Shown: positions 49,406 through 58,109, counted from the stretch's first letter. The stretch is DNA of 59,072 nucleotides from Serpens sp964410065 (GCA_964410065.1 CAYPFO010000016.1:1-59072); one strand, 5' to 3'. Numbers and translations are program-made. The notes: a model not told the origin generated them from the letters alone.

Positions 49406-50863
49406 TTATAGCGCCTCTTCCACCGGAATACCCAGGGCATTCGCCACGCCGGTGCCATAGGCCGGATCCGCCTTGTAGCAGTGGAGAATGTGACGCAGCT
49501 TGATGTGTCGCGCCGCATCGCCCATCGCCCGTGCCGTGTTGCCGAACAGCCGCTGCTGCTCTTCAGAATCCATCAGGCGGAACAGGTTGCCTGGCTGGGT
49601 AAAGTAGTCATTGTCGTCCGCACGATAGTCATAGCGGGCGGCAGCGCCTTCCAACGCCAAGGGCGGTTCGCTGAAATCAGGTTGTTCCTGCCATTCGCCA
49701 TAGGTGTTCGGCTCGTAGTGCAGACGACCACCGTGGTTGCCGTCGACACGCATTGCGCCGTCGCGATGGTAGCTGTGCACTGGGCAACGCGGGGCGTTGA
49801 CCGGAATCTGGTGGTGGTTGACTCCCAGACGATAACGCTGCGCGTCGCCGTAGGAGAACAGGCGACCCTGTAGCATGCGGTCGGGCGAGAAGCTGATGCC
49901 CGGCACCACGTTGGCCGGCGTGAACGCGGCCTGCTCGACGTCCTGAAAATAGTTGTCCGCGTTGCGGTTCAACTCGTAGTAGCCCACTTCGATCAGCGGA
50001 TAATCCTTCTTCGACCAGACCTTGGTCAGATCGAACGGATGGAAGCGGTACGAGGCCGCTTCAGCTTCCGGCATCACCTGCACGTACATGGTCCAGCGCG
50101 GGAAATCGCCACGCTCAATGGCCTCGAACAGGTCGCGCTGCGAGCTTTCGCGATCATTGGCGACGATGGCCGCGGCTTCTTGGTCGGTCAGGTTCTTGAT
50201 GCCCTGCTGGGTCTTGAAGTGGAATTTCACCCAATAGCGCTGATCATCGGCACTGATGAAGCTGTAGGTGTGCGAGCCAAAACCGTGCATATGGCGGTAG
50301 GACGCCGGAATACCACGATCACCCATCACGTAGGTGATCTGGTGCAGCGCCTCCGGCAGGCTGGTCCAGAAGTCCCAGTTATTGTTGGCATTGCGCATGT
50401 TGGTGCGCGGGTCGCGCTTGACCGCATGGTTAAGGTCGGGGAATTTCAGCGGATCGCGGAAGAAGAACACCGGCGTGTTATTGCCGACCATGTCCCAGTT
50501 GCCCTGCTCGGTGTAGAACTTGAGCGCATAGCCGCGGATATCACGCTCGGCATCCGCTGCACCGCGCTCACCGGCCACGGTGGAGAAACGCGCGAACATC
50601 GGCGTCTTCTTACCCACCTCGGAAAAGATCCTGGCCTTGGTATAACGGGTAATATCGTGAGTGACCACAAATTCGCCGAATGCACCCGAACCCTTGGCGT
50701 GCATACGCCGCTCAGGGATCACTTCACGGTCGAAGTGGGCGAGCTTCTCAAGGAACCAGACGTCTTGTAGCAGCATCGGACCGCGTGGACCCGCGGTCAT
50801 GGCGTTCTGGTTTTCCGCAACGGGAGCCCCGGCAACGGTTGTCAGCTTCGGCTTATCAGTCAT
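49406..50863 (-). CDS. katA: Monofunctional haem catalase KatA
   Basis: 485 residues, clade 3 small-subunit catalase. Active site FDREVIPERRMHAKGSGAFG with His55, distal Asn region NNTPVFFFRDPLKFPDLNHA, FARFSTVAGERGAAD, and the haem-ligand Tyr motif RLFSYGDAQRYRLGVNH. The ATG follows AAGGAG. P. aeruginosa KatA is the main catalase of that species and is encoded next to the bacterioferritin gene bfrA; here the 118-bp gap to uvrA holds no bfrA. It is probably OxyR-controlled, but no site was identified. Confidence 0.97.
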   Translation of the reverse strand: MTDKPKLTTVAGAPVAENQNAMTAGPRGPMLLQDVWFLEKLAHFDREVIPERRMHAKGSGAFGEFVVTHDITRYTKARIFSEVGKKTPMFARFSTVAGERGAADAERDIRGYALKFYTEQGNWDMVGNNTPVFFFRDPLKFPDLNHAVKRDPRTNMRNANNNWDFWTSLPEALHQITYVMGDRGIPASYRHMHGFGSHTYSFISADDQRYWVKFHFKTQQGIKNLTDQEAAAIVANDRESSQRDLFEAIERGDFPRWTMYVQVMPEAEAASYRFHPFDLTKVWSKKDYPLIEVGYYELNRNADNYFQDVEQAAFTPANVVPGISFSPDRMLQGRLFSYGDAQRYRLGVNHHQIPVNAPRCPVHSYHRDGAMRVDGNHGGRLHYEPNTYGEWQEQPDFSEPPLALEGAAARYDYRADDNDYFTQPGNLFRLMDSEEQQRLFGNTARAMGDAARHIKLRHILHCYKADPAYGTGVANALGIPVEEAL

Positions 50864-50994
50864 GGCATTACTCCTTGGTTTGCATTCGGTTCACGCCGGG
50901 GGATTAACCGGTGGATGGCAGCCATCATAGGGGCACCGCCTCATGACGTCTAATGCGCAAAATCAAAGCCTGCGATTGATTTTTTTACGGACAT

Positions 50995-51025
50995 AAAAAA
51001 ACCGGGCACAAGGCCCGGTTTTTTT
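50995..51025 (-). terminator. Intrinsic terminator of the alpha ribosomal operon
   Basis: Minus-strand stem AAAAACCGGGC / GCCCGGTTTTT ends in a T run, 13 nt or more after the rplQ stop. Confidence 0.93.
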
Positions 51026-51037
51026 CGACAACCGATG

Positions 51038-51427
51038 TTACTCGGCAGCGGCTTCGACGGTACCAGCGACCGGACGGTCAACCAGTTCGACGTATGCCAT
51101 CGGAGCATTGTCCCCAGCGCGGAAACCGCACTTGAGGATACGCAAGTAACCGCCCTGACGGGTGGCGTAGCGCTTGCCCAGATCGTTGAACAGCTTGCCG
51201 ACGATGGCTTTCGAACGGGTACGGTCGAAGGCCAGACGACGGTTGGCGACGCTGTCTACCTTGGCCAGGGTGATCAGCGGCTCGGCAACGCGGCGCAGTT
51301 CCTTGGCTTTCGGCAGGGTGGTCTTGATCAGTTCGTGCTCGAACAGCGACACCGCCATGTTCTGGAACATGGCCTTGCGGTGGGCGCTGGTGCGGCTCAG
51401 ATGACGGCCACTTTTACGATGACGCAT
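51038..51427 (-). CDS. rplQ: 50S ribosomal protein L17
   Basis: 129 residues. Family start MRHRKSGRHLSRTSAHRKAM, with HELIKTTLPKAKELRRVAEP and YATRQGGYLRILKCGFRAGD. It lies near the exit of the peptide tunnel in the 50S subunit. Last gene of the alpha operon, 45 nt after rpoA, with the shared terminator following. Confidence 0.98.
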   Translation of the reverse strand: MRHRKSGRHLSRTSAHRKAMFQNMAVSLFEHELIKTTLPKAKELRRVAEPLITLAKVDSVANRRLAFDRTRSKAIVGKLFNDLGKRYATRQGGYLRILKCGFRAGDNAPMAYVELVDRPVAGTVEAAAE

Positions 51428-51472
51428 GATTGAAATTCCTTACCAAACGTTCAGTTCGGTGATTGGGGACGA

Positions 51473-52474
51473 TCAGGCAGTGGCCTTATCGTCCTTCTTC
51501 AGACTTGCCGGCGGCCAGTTATCGAGGCGCATACCGAGGGACAGACCACGGGAAGCCAGAACGTCCTTGATCTCGGTCAGGGACTTCTTGCCAAGGTTCG
51601 GAGTTTTCAACAGCTCGACTTCGGTGCGCTGGATCAGATCACCGATGTAGTAGATGTTCTCCGCCTTCAGGCAGTTGGCCGAACGAACGGTCAGCTCAAG
51701 GTCATCAACAGGGCGCAACAGGATCGGATCGATCTCGTCTTCCTGCTCGACCACTTCCGGAACGGTGTCACCCTTGAGGTCGACGAAGGCGGCCAGCTGC
51801 TGTTGCAGGATGGTCGCGGCTCGGCGAATCGACTCTTCGGGATCCAGAGTACCGTTGGTTTCCAGATCGATAACCAGCTTGTCCAGGTTGGTACGCTGCT
51901 CGACACGGGCGTTTTCCACCACGTAGGCGATACGGCGAACCGGACTGAAGGAAGCATCCAGCTGCAAGCGACCAATGCTGCGGCTTTCGTCTTCGTCACT
52001 CTGACGGGCATCGGCGGGCTCATAGCCACGGCCGCGCGCCACCTTGAGCTTCATGTTCAGCACGCCGTTATCAGCCAGGTTGGCGATAACGTGGTCGCCA
52101 TTGACGATTTCGACATCGTGATCCAGCTGAATATCGGCAGCGGTGACCACGCCCGGGCCTTTCTTGGAAAGGCTCAGCGTTACTTCGTCACGACCGTGCA
52201 GCTTAACGGCCAGGCCTTTTAGGTTAAGCAGGATTTCGATGACATCTTCCTGCACACCCTCGATGGCGCTGTACTCATGGAGCACGCCATCGATTTCGAC
52301 CTCGACCACTGCACAGCCAGGCATGGAGGACAACAGGATGCGACGCAGCGCGTTGCCCAAGGTATGGCCAAAGCCACGCTCGAGAGGCTCGAGCGTAATC
52401 TTGGCGCGGGTCGGACTGACCACCTGAACATCGATGTGACGGGGGGTCAGGAACTCATTTACCGAACTCTGCAT
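51473..52474 (-). CDS. rpoA: RNA polymerase alpha subunit
   Basis: 333 residues. N-terminal dimerisation domain (about 1-235, LEPLERGFGHTLGNALRRIL) and C-terminal DNA/activator-binding domain (about 250-333, LTVRSANCLKAENIYYIGDL, TPNLGKKSLTEIKDVL). Assembles polymerase core and binds UP elements. Placed in the alpha operon between rpsD and rplQ, the standard order. Confidence 0.99.
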   Translation of the reverse strand: MQSSVNEFLTPRHIDVQVVSPTRAKITLEPLERGFGHTLGNALRRILLSSMPGCAVVEVEIDGVLHEYSAIEGVQEDVIEILLNLKGLAVKLHGRDEVTLSLSKKGPGVVTAADIQLDHDVEIVNGDHVIANLADNGVLNMKLKVARGRGYEPADARQSDEDESRSIGRLQLDASFSPVRRIAYVVENARVEQRTNLDKLVIDLETNGTLDPEESIRRAATILQQQLAAFVDLKGDTVPEVVEQEDEIDPILLRPVDDLELTVRSANCLKAENIYYIGDLIQRTEVELLKTPNLGKKSLTEIKDVLASRGLSLGMRLDNWPPASLKKDDKATA

Positions 52475-52496
52475 GGATACACCTATTTTCTAGCCC

Positions 52497-53117
52497 TTAC
52501 TTGGAGTAGAGCTCGACAATCAGGCTTTCGTTGATGTCGGCGGACAGATCGCTACGAGCCGGAACGTTCTTGAACACACCGGACTTCTTCTCGGCGTCGA
52601 CTTCAATCCATTCGGCACGACCGCGCTGAGCAGCCAACTCAAGAGCCTGGCCGATGCGCAGCTGGTTCTTGGATTTCTCACGAACTGCCACCACGTCACC
52701 GGCTTTCACCTGGTAGGACGGGATGTTCACGGTTTGACCGTTAACAGTGATCGACTTGTGGGAAACCAACTGGCGGGATTCAGCGCGGGTAGCGCCAAAG
52801 CCAATGCGGTAGACAACGTTGTCCAGACGGCATTCGAGCAACTGCAGCAGGTTCTCGCCAGTAGCGCCTTTACGGCTGGCGGCCAGCTTGTAGTAACCGC
52901 TGAACTGACGCTCAAGCACGCCGTAGATACGACGAACTTTCTGCTTTTCACGCAGCTGGGTACCGTAGTCGGAAAGACGACCGCGACGCTGACCGTGCTG
53001 GCCAGGAGCCTGTTCGAGCTTGCATTTGGAATCGAGCGCGCGCGCACCACTCTTCAGGAAGAGGTCGGTGCCTTCACGGCGAGACAGTTTGCATTTGGGA
53101 CCAATGTAACGTGCCAT
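52497..53117 (-). CDS. rpsD: 30S ribosomal protein S4
   Basis: 206 residues. MARYIGPKCKLSRREGTDLF start, KQKVRRIYGVLERQFSGYYK and the S4 RNA-binding domain RLDNVVYRIGFGATRAESRQ. Only two N-terminal Cys (9 and 32), so the zinc-free form. In E. coli S4 represses this operon by binding the rpsM leader; whether that control is kept here is not visible. Confidence 0.98.
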   Translation of the reverse strand: MARYIGPKCKLSRREGTDLFLKSGARALDSKCKLEQAPGQHGQRRGRLSDYGTQLREKQKVRRIYGVLERQFSGYYKLAASRKGATGENLLQLLECRLDNVVYRIGFGATRAESRQLVSHKSITVNGQTVNIPSYQVKAGDVVAVREKSKNQLRIGQALELAAQRGRAEWIEVDAEKKSGVFKNVPARSDLSADINESLIVELYSK

Positions 53118-53133
53118 TTTTCACTGTCTCCTA

Positions 53134-53523
53134 TTACACGCGACGCTTCTTCGGCGGACGGCACCCGTTATGCGGGATGGGCGTCACGTCGGTGATGCTG
53201 GCGATTTTATAGCCGCAGCCGTTAAGAGCACGCACAGCGGACTCACGACCTGGACCGGGACCCTTGACGTTCACGTCAAGGTTTTTCAGACCATATTCCA
53301 GCGCAGCTTGACCAGCACGTTCTGCAGCCACCTGGGCAGCGAACGGGGTGGACTTACGCGAACCGCGGAAACCCGAACCACCAGAGGTAGCCCAGGACAG
53401 AGCATTGCCCTGACGGTCAGTGATGGTCACGATGGTGTTGTTAAACGAGGCGTGGACGTGAGCGATCCCATCAACGACTGTTTTCTTGACCTTCTTACGA
53501 GGACGAGCAGCAGGTTTTGCCAT
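53134..53523 (-). CDS. rpsK: 30S ribosomal protein S11
   Basis: 129 residues. DGIAHVHASFNNTIVTITDR and the C-terminal VTPIPHNGCRPPKKRRV are diagnostic. Part of the 30S platform; alpha operon, 18 nt from rpsM and 16 nt from rpsD. Confidence 0.99.
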   Translation of the reverse strand: MAKPAARPRKKVKKTVVDGIAHVHASFNNTIVTITDRQGNALSWATSGGSGFRGSRKSTPFAAQVAAERAGQAALEYGLKNLDVNVKGPGPGRESAVRALNGCGYKIASITDVTPIPHNGCRPPKKRRV

Positions 53524-53541
53524 GACTAGATTCCTACGCGA

Positions 53542-53898
53542 TTACTTGCGGATCGGCTTACGCGGGCCCTTACGGGTGCGCGCATTGGTCTTGGTGCGCT
53601 GACCGCGAACCGGCAGACCGCGACGATGACGCAGACCACGGTAGCAACCGAGGTCCATCAAACGCTTGATGTTCATGTTGGTTTCGCGGCGCAGGTCACC
53701 TTCAGTGGTGAGCTTGCCGACTTCGCCACGCAGCTGTTCGATCTGCTCGTCAGAGAGATCCTTGATCTTCGCAGCCGGATTTACGCCAGCGGCGGCACAG
53801 ACTTGCTGTGCAGTGGTGCGACCAACACCGTAGATGTAGGTCAGCGAGATAACAGCATGCTTGTTATCTGGAATGTTGACGCCTGCAATACGGGCCAT
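53542..53898 (-). CDS. rpsM: 30S ribosomal protein S13
   Basis: 118 residues. MARIAGVNIPDNKHAVISLT start, YIYGVGRTTAQQVCAAAGV, and C-terminal GLRHRRGLPVRGQRTKTNAR. First gene of the alpha operon proper, 132 nt after rpmJ, and preceded by a hairpin and a strong promoter-like sequence. Confidence 0.99.
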   Translation of the reverse strand: MARIAGVNIPDNKHAVISLTYIYGVGRTTAQQVCAAAGVNPAAKIKDLSDEQIEQLRGEVGKLTTEGDLRRETNMNIKRLMDLGCYRGLRHRRGLPVRGQRTKTNARTRKGPRKPIRK

Positions 53899-53957
53899 TC
53901 AGTGAAACTCCAATTGACAGCTACCTACGCCCCGGAAGCCAAGAAATAGGGCGCGAG

Positions 53958-53986
53958 ATATTAACGCTGTAGGAACGATTAATCAA
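53958..53986 (-). promoter_or_regulatory. Strong sigma-70-like promoter of the alpha operon
   Basis: Minus strand TTGATT (53981-53986), 17-nt spacer, TAATAT (53958-53963). Predicted start near 53951, about 53 nt before rpsM. The -35 begins immediately after the 3' arm of a hairpin (53987-54010). Confidence 0.75.
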
Positions 53987-54010
53987 CCCGACAGCACACT
54001 AGCTGTCGGG
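53987..54010 (-). terminator. Hairpin between rpmJ and rpsM
   Basis: A 9-bp stem, CCCGACAGC / GCTGTCGGG, followed on the minus strand by TTGATTAAT. The weak T content allows a partial terminator or processing site separating spc and alpha transcripts. Confidence 0.6.
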
Positions 54011-54030
54011 CTATTGACGCTGTGTCACAT

Positions 54031-54147
54031 TCAGCCTTGGCGCTGTTTATGACGCGGTTCCGCCTTGCAAATCACTCGCACGACACCTTCACGGCGAACA
54101 ATCTTGCAGTTACGGCACAGTTTCTTGACCGATGCACGAACTTTCAT
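54031..54147 (-). CDS. rpmJ: 50S ribosomal protein L36
   Basis: 38 residues, easily missed because of its size: MKVRASVKKLCRNCKIVRRE, then GVVRVICKAEPRHKQRQG. Zinc ligands Cys11, Cys14, Cys27 and His33 are intact, so this is the zinc-containing (C+) form, in contrast to zinc-free paralogues made during starvation. It lies 29 nt downstream of secY at the end of the spc operon. Confidence 0.98.
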   Translation of the reverse strand: MKVRASVKKLCRNCKIVRREGVVRVICKAEPRHKQRQG

Positions 54148-54176
54148 CAGTAACTCCTAGAGCCTGTCTGAATGCT

Positions 54177-55505
54177 TCAGCGGAGCATGCCGCTGCCATA
54201 GCCCTTCAGATTGGCTTTCTTCATCAGGGATTCGTACTGATGCGACACGAGGTGCGACTGTACTTGAGACATAAAGTCCATCACAACCACGACAACGATC
54301 AGCAGCGAGGTCCCGCCAAGATAGAACGGAACGTTGGCCGCAACCACCAGGAACTGGGGCAACAGGCAGACGGCCGTCATGTACAGGGCACCGAACAGGG
54401 TCAAACGAGTCAGAACGCCATCAATGTAACGTGCCGACTGCTCGCCCGGACGGATACCTGGGATAAAGGCACCGGACTTCTTCAGGTTTTCCGCTACGTC
54501 TTTCGGATTGAACATCAGCGCTGTGTAGAAGAAGCAGAAGAAGATGATCCCTGCGCTAAACAGCAAAATGTTCAACGGCTGACCCGGCGCGATCGACTGA
54601 GAAATATCCTGCAGCCAGCCCATGTTCTCGGACTGCCCGAACCACTGCCCCAGCGATGCAGGGAACAACAGGATACTGCTGGCAAAAATAGCCGGGATCA
54701 CCCCCGCCATATTCACTTTCAGCGGCAAGTGGCTGGTCTGCGCAGCGAAGACCTTGCGGCCCTGCTGACGCTTGGCGTAGTGCACCGCAATGCGACGCTG
54801 ACCACGCTCAATGAACACCACGAAACCAATGATCGCAACAGCCAACAGGCCAATGACCAGCAGCGCGACGATATTGATATCGCCTTGCCGCGCCGACTCG
54901 AACGACTGACCGATCGCCGACGGCAGACCTGCAACGATACCGGCAAAAATCAGCATAGAAATGCCATTGCCGACACCGCGCTCAGTGATCTGCTCGCCCA
55001 GCCACATCATGAACATGGCACCCGCCACGAAGGTGGTGATGGCCACGAAATGGAAGCCGAAATCAGCTGCAAAGGCTACACCCTGGCTTGCCAGGCCGAT
55101 GGACATGCCAACAGCCTGAACGATTGCCAGCACCAGGGTGCCGTAGCGGGTGTACTGGCTGATCTTGCGACGGCCAGCTTCACCTTCCTTCTTCAACTGC
55201 TCCAGCTGCGGGCTGACAGCGGTCATGAGCTGCATGATGATCGACGCCGAGATGTACGGCATGATCCCCAGGGCAAAGATGCTCATGCGCTCCAGCGCGC
55301 CGCCGGAAAACATGTTGAACAGGCTAAGAATGGTCCCCTCATTCTGGCGGAAGAGCTCCGCCAGACGGTCGGGATTGATCCCGGGAACCGGGATATGCGC
55401 GCCAATTCGGTAGACGATGATCGCCAGGAACAGGAAGCGCAGCCGAGCCCAGAGCTCGGACAACCCGCCGTTGCTTAGCGCAGAGAGAGCACCTTGCTTA
55501 GCCAT
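54177..55505 (-). CDS. secY: Protein translocase subunit SecY
   Basis: 442 residues with ten membrane helices; the channel of the Sec translocon. Landmarks: GAHIPVPGINPDRL, the plug/helix 2 region NMFSGGALERMSIFALGIMP, YISASIIMQLMTAVSP, and the cytoplasmic loops RRIAVHYAKRQQGRKVF and FIPGIRPGEQSARYIDGVLT. It starts directly after the rplO stop with no gap, the usual spc operon arrangement. Confidence 0.99.
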   Translation of the reverse strand: MAKQGALSALSNGGLSELWARLRFLFLAIIVYRIGAHIPVPGINPDRLAELFRQNEGTILSLFNMFSGGALERMSIFALGIMPYISASIIMQLMTAVSPQLEQLKKEGEAGRRKISQYTRYGTLVLAIVQAVGMSIGLASQGVAFAADFGFHFVAITTFVAGAMFMMWLGEQITERGVGNGISMLIFAGIVAGLPSAIGQSFESARQGDINIVALLVIGLLAVAIIGFVVFIERGQRRIAVHYAKRQQGRKVFAAQTSHLPLKVNMAGVIPAIFASSILLFPASLGQWFGQSENMGWLQDISQSIAPGQPLNILLFSAGIIFFCFFYTALMFNPKDVAENLKKSGAFIPGIRPGEQSARYIDGVLTRLTLFGALYMTAVCLLPQFLVVAANVPFYLGGTSLLIVVVVVMDFMSQVQSHLVSHQYESLMKKANLKGYGSGMLR

Positions 55506-55940
55506 TTAGTCCTCGATCTTACCGCCAGCTGCTTCGATAGCCGCGCGCGCACCCTTGGTGGCGGCGATACCCTTCAGGGTGACAGCGCGACCAACCTCGC
55601 CCGACAGCATGACCTTCACACGCTGTACGTTCTGGTTGATGACGTTGGCATCCTTCAGCGCCTGCAGGGTCACGACGTCGCCTTCCACCTTGGCCAGCTC
55701 GGAAGTGCGCACTTCAGCACGATCCATGGCCTTCAGGGATACGAAGCCGAACTTCGGCAGACGACGGTGCAGCGGCTGCTGACCACCCTCGAAGCCGGGG
55801 GCGATGCTGCCGCCGGAACGGGAAGTCTGACCCTTGTGGCCGCGGCCACCGGTCTTGCCCAGACCGCTACCGATACCACGGCCGGGACGATGCTTTTCGC
55901 GGCGTGCACCCGGTGCGGAGCGCAGGTCATTCAGTCTCAT
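55506..55940 (-). CDS. rplO: 50S ribosomal protein L15
   Basis: 144 residues. MRLNDLRSAPGARREKHRPG, with the Gly-rich GIGSGLGKTGGRGHKGQTSR and SGGSIAPGFEGGQQPLHRRL that thread into 23S rRNA. Two nt after rpmD; abuts secY. Confidence 0.99.
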   Translation of the reverse strand: MRLNDLRSAPGARREKHRPGRGIGSGLGKTGGRGHKGQTSRSGGSIAPGFEGGQQPLHRRLPKFGFVSLKAMDRAEVRTSELAKVEGDVVTLQALKDANVINQNVQRVKVMLSGEVGRAVTLKGIAATKGARAAIEAAGGKIED

Positions 55941-55942
55941 GG

Positions 55943-56122
55943 TTAACCCTCCACGCGCAGCAGATAGTGGGCCTTGTTGATCATGCCGCGGTTTTCAGGA
56001 GTGTCCTGAACCTCAACGGTGTGACCGATGCGACGCAGGCCCAGGCCCTTGACGCATGCCTTGTGGTTGGCCAGACGGCCGTTCACGCTCTTGACGAGGG
56101 TGACTTTGACGGTTTTAGCCAT
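55943..56122 (-). CDS. rpmD: 50S ribosomal protein L30
   Basis: 59 residues: MAKTVKVTLVKSVNGRLANH, KACVKGLGLRRIGHTVEVQD, and NRGMINKAHYLLRVEG. The frame stays open upstream to 56245, inside rpsE, but the family start is the ATG at 56122, two nt after the rpsE stop, with a GAGGATC ribosome-binding site. Confidence 0.97.
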   Translation of the reverse strand: MAKTVKVTLVKSVNGRLANHKACVKGLGLRRIGHTVEVQDTPENRGMINKAHYLLRVEG

Positions 56123-56124
56123 GG

Positions 56125-56652
56125 TTAGAGGATCTCCTCGACGCTCTTGCCACGCTTGGCTGCAACGCTCGACGGAGCCTGCATGGCCTTCAGACCCTTG
56201 AAGGTGGCCTGAACCACGTTCACCGGGTTGGTGGAGCCATAGCACTTGGCCAGCACGTTCTGCACGCCAGCGACTTCCAGGATGGCGCGCATGGCGCCAC
56301 CGGCGATGACACCCGTACCTTCGGAAGCCGGCTGCATGTACACCTTGGAGGCGCCATGTGCGGACTTGATCGGGTACTGCAGGGTAGTGCCGTTCAGATC
56401 AACCTGGATCATGTTGCGGCGAGCCGCTTCCATGGCCTTCTGAATGGCTGCCGGTACTTCGCGGGACTTGCCACGACCGAAACCAACACGACCCTTGCCA
56501 TCACCCACCACGCTCAGCGCGGTGAAAGTGAAGATACGGCCGCCTTTAACGGTCTTGGCAACACGATTAACCTGTACCAGCTTCTCGATGTAGCCTTCGT
56601 CGCGGCTATCGTCGCGATTGTCGCGATCGCGCTTTTGCTCGTGATTTGCCAT
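56125..56652 (-). CDS. rpsE: 30S ribosomal protein S5
   Basis: 175 residues. The charged N-terminus (MANHEQKRDRDNRDDSRDEG) is longer than in E. coli, followed by the double-stranded RNA-binding S5 domain (EKLVQVNRVAKTVKGGRIF) and GKGRVGFGRGKSREVPAAIQ. Ram and spectinomycin-resistance sites of the family lie in these parts. Three nt after rplR. Confidence 0.98.
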   Translation of the reverse strand: MANHEQKRDRDNRDDSRDEGYIEKLVQVNRVAKTVKGGRIFTFTALSVVGDGKGRVGFGRGKSREVPAAIQKAMEAARRNMIQVDLNGTTLQYPIKSAHGASKVYMQPASEGTGVIAGGAMRAILEVAGVQNVLAKCYGSTNPVNVVQATFKGLKAMQAPSSVAAKRGKSVEEIL

Positions 56653-56655
56653 AAC

Positions 56656-57006
56656 TTAGAACTCCAGCCCGCCTTCACGAGCAGCATCGGCCAGCGCTTT
56701 CACACGACCGTGGTACTTGAAGCCAGAACGGTCGAACGCAACCTGGGAAATACCAGCGGCTTTCGCACGCTCAGCTACCAGTTGACCAACCTTTTTGGCC
56801 GCGTCAATGTTGCCGGTGGCAGCATCACGCAGTTCTTTGTCCAAGGTCGAGGCCGAAACCAGAACCTTGCCGCCGTCGGCCGAAATGACCTGGGCGTAAA
56901 TGTGCTGGGAAGAGCGGTACACGCAGAGGCGTACGGCTTCCAGCTCGCGCATTTTCAGGCGTGCCTTGCGAGCGCGACGCAGACGAGTTTCTTTCTTTAC
57001 GCTCAT
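56656..57006 (-). CDS. rplR: 50S ribosomal protein L18
   Basis: 116 residues. MSVKKETRLRRARKARLKMR, LCVYRSSQHIYAQVISADGG, and C-terminal FDRSGFKYHGRVKALADAAR. Binds 5S rRNA with L5 and L25. Ten nt after rplF. Confidence 0.99.
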   Translation of the reverse strand: MSVKKETRLRRARKARLKMRELEAVRLCVYRSSQHIYAQVISADGGKVLVSASTLDKELRDAATGNIDAAKKVGQLVAERAKAAGISQVAFDRSGFKYHGRVKALADAAREGGLEF

Positions 57007-57016
57007 TTGCTATGCC

Positions 57017-57550
57017 CTACTTCTTCTTAGCTTCTTTACGACGGACCACTTCGTCCGCGTAACGTACGCCCTTGCCCTTATAAGGCTCGGGACGACGGAA
57101 GTCGCGGATTTCAGCAGCCACCTGGCCTACCACCTGCTTGTCGATACCTTTGATTACGATATCGGTCTGGCTCGGGGTTTCAGCGGTGACGCCTTGCGGC
57201 AGTTCGTATTCGACCGGGTGCGAGAAGCCGAGGGCAAGGGCAAGCACTTGACCTTTGGCCTGGGCCCTGTAACCAACACCAACCAGCTGGAGCTTGCGCT
57301 CAAAACCTTGGCTGACGCCGACTACCATGTTGTTGACCAGCGCACGGGTAGTGCCGGCCATCGCACGGTTCTGCTGATCACCATTGCGAGCAGCAAAACG
57401 CAGCTCATCAGAATCCTGGATGACTTCAACAGACGGGTGAATATTCAGTTCCAGAGCGCCCTTGGCACCCTTCACCGAAAGCTGCTGGCCGGACAGCTTG
57501 ATTTCAACGCCAGCGGGCAGCTTGACGGGGTTCTTAGCAACGCGAGACAT
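57017..57550 (-). CDS. rplF: 50S ribosomal protein L6
   Basis: 177 residues. MSRVAKNPVKLPAGVEIKLS, LQLVGVGYRAQAKGQVLALA, GFSHPVEYELPQGV, and C-terminal RRPEPYKGKGVRYADEVVRR. Sits near the sarcin-ricin loop. Twelve nt after rpsH. Confidence 0.99.
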   Translation of the reverse strand: MSRVAKNPVKLPAGVEIKLSGQQLSVKGAKGALELNIHPSVEVIQDSDELRFAARNGDQQNRAMAGTTRALVNNMVVGVSQGFERKLQLVGVGYRAQAKGQVLALALGFSHPVEYELPQGVTAETPSQTDIVIKGIDKQVVGQVAAEIRDFRRPEPYKGKGVRYADEVVRRKEAKKK

Positions 57551-57562
57551 GCTTATCCCCCC

Positions 57563-57955
57563 TTAGAACACAGTGCAGAGTACTTCGCCACCCACGCCAG
57601 CGGCACGGGCAGCACGATCAGTCATCACACCTTTATTGGTGGAAACGATCGACACACCCAAACCACCACGTACTTTCGGCAGCTGGTCTACGGATTTGTA
57701 CTGGCGCAGGCCAGGACGACTGGCGCGCTTAAGCTCTTCGATAACCGGACGGCCTTCGAAATACTTCAGCTCGATGGACAGCAGCGGTTTGGCATCGCTG
57801 CTGACTTGGTAACCCGAAATGTAACCTTCGCTCTTGAGAACGTTGGCAACTGCCACCTTCAGCTTGGAAGCCGGCATGCTTACGACGGACTTTTCAGCCA
57901 TCTGGGCATTACGGATACGAGTTAGCATGTCCGCTAACGGGTCCTGCATACTCAT
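57563..57955 (-). CDS. rpsH: 30S ribosomal protein S8
   Basis: 130 residues. MSMQDPLADMLTRIRNAQMA, ELKYFEGRPVIEELKRASRP, and GGLGVSIVSTNKGVMTDRAA. In E. coli S8 is the translational repressor of the spc operon. Here rpsH is separated from rpsN by a 186-nt spacer with three hairpins and a promoter-like sequence, unlike the few tens of nucleotides of E. coli. Confidence 0.99.
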   Translation of the reverse strand: MSMQDPLADMLTRIRNAQMAEKSVVSMPASKLKVAVANVLKSEGYISGYQVSSDAKPLLSIELKYFEGRPVIEELKRASRPGLRQYKSVDQLPKVRGGLGVSIVSTNKGVMTDRAARAAGVGGEVLCTVF

Positions 57956-58026
57956 GGGCTAGACGCTCCTAATACAGAAAAATAGCCTTGCGGCTCATAA
58001 TCGCCCGAGCTGCTCTAAACAAAAAA

Positions 58027-58047
58027 GCCGGGCTCTGGCGAGCCGGC
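58027..58047 (-). terminator. Intrinsic terminator-like hairpin inside the spc operon
   Basis: Minus-strand GCCGGCTC / GAGCCCGGC stem with one bulged base and GCCA loop, followed by TTTTTTG (58020-58026). It looks like a real rho-independent terminator, yet it lies between two ribosomal genes of one operon. Confidence 0.7.
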
Positions 58048-58048
58048 A

Positions 58049-58077
58049 ATTCTAGAGATCACCCAGAAACAAATCAA
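58049..58077 (-). promoter_or_regulatory. Internal sigma-70-like promoter before rpsH
   Basis: Minus strand TTGATT (58072-58077), 17-nt spacer, TAGAAT (58049-58054), a near-consensus pair. The predicted start, near 58042, lies within the 5' arm of the terminator-like hairpin, so transcripts from this promoter could not form the complete stem. Confidence 0.7.
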
Positions 58078-58097
58078 GCCCCAGAGGGGCTTGATTT
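58071..58097 (-). terminator. 12-bp perfect hairpin downstream of rpsN
   Basis: Perfect stem AAATCAAGCCCC / GGGGCTTGATTT with a 3-nt loop, followed on the minus strand by GTTTC. The 3' arm contains the -35 hexamer of the internal promoter. It could be a terminator, mRNA 3'-end stabiliser or processing site. Confidence 0.65.
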
Positions 58098-58109
58098 GAT
58101 TTGTCGAGA

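Noticed and set aside
54132..55478. Plus-strand open frame of about 448 codons opposite secY
   Set aside because: Antisense shadow; His/Gln/Arg-rich with no membrane or domain features while secY is certain.
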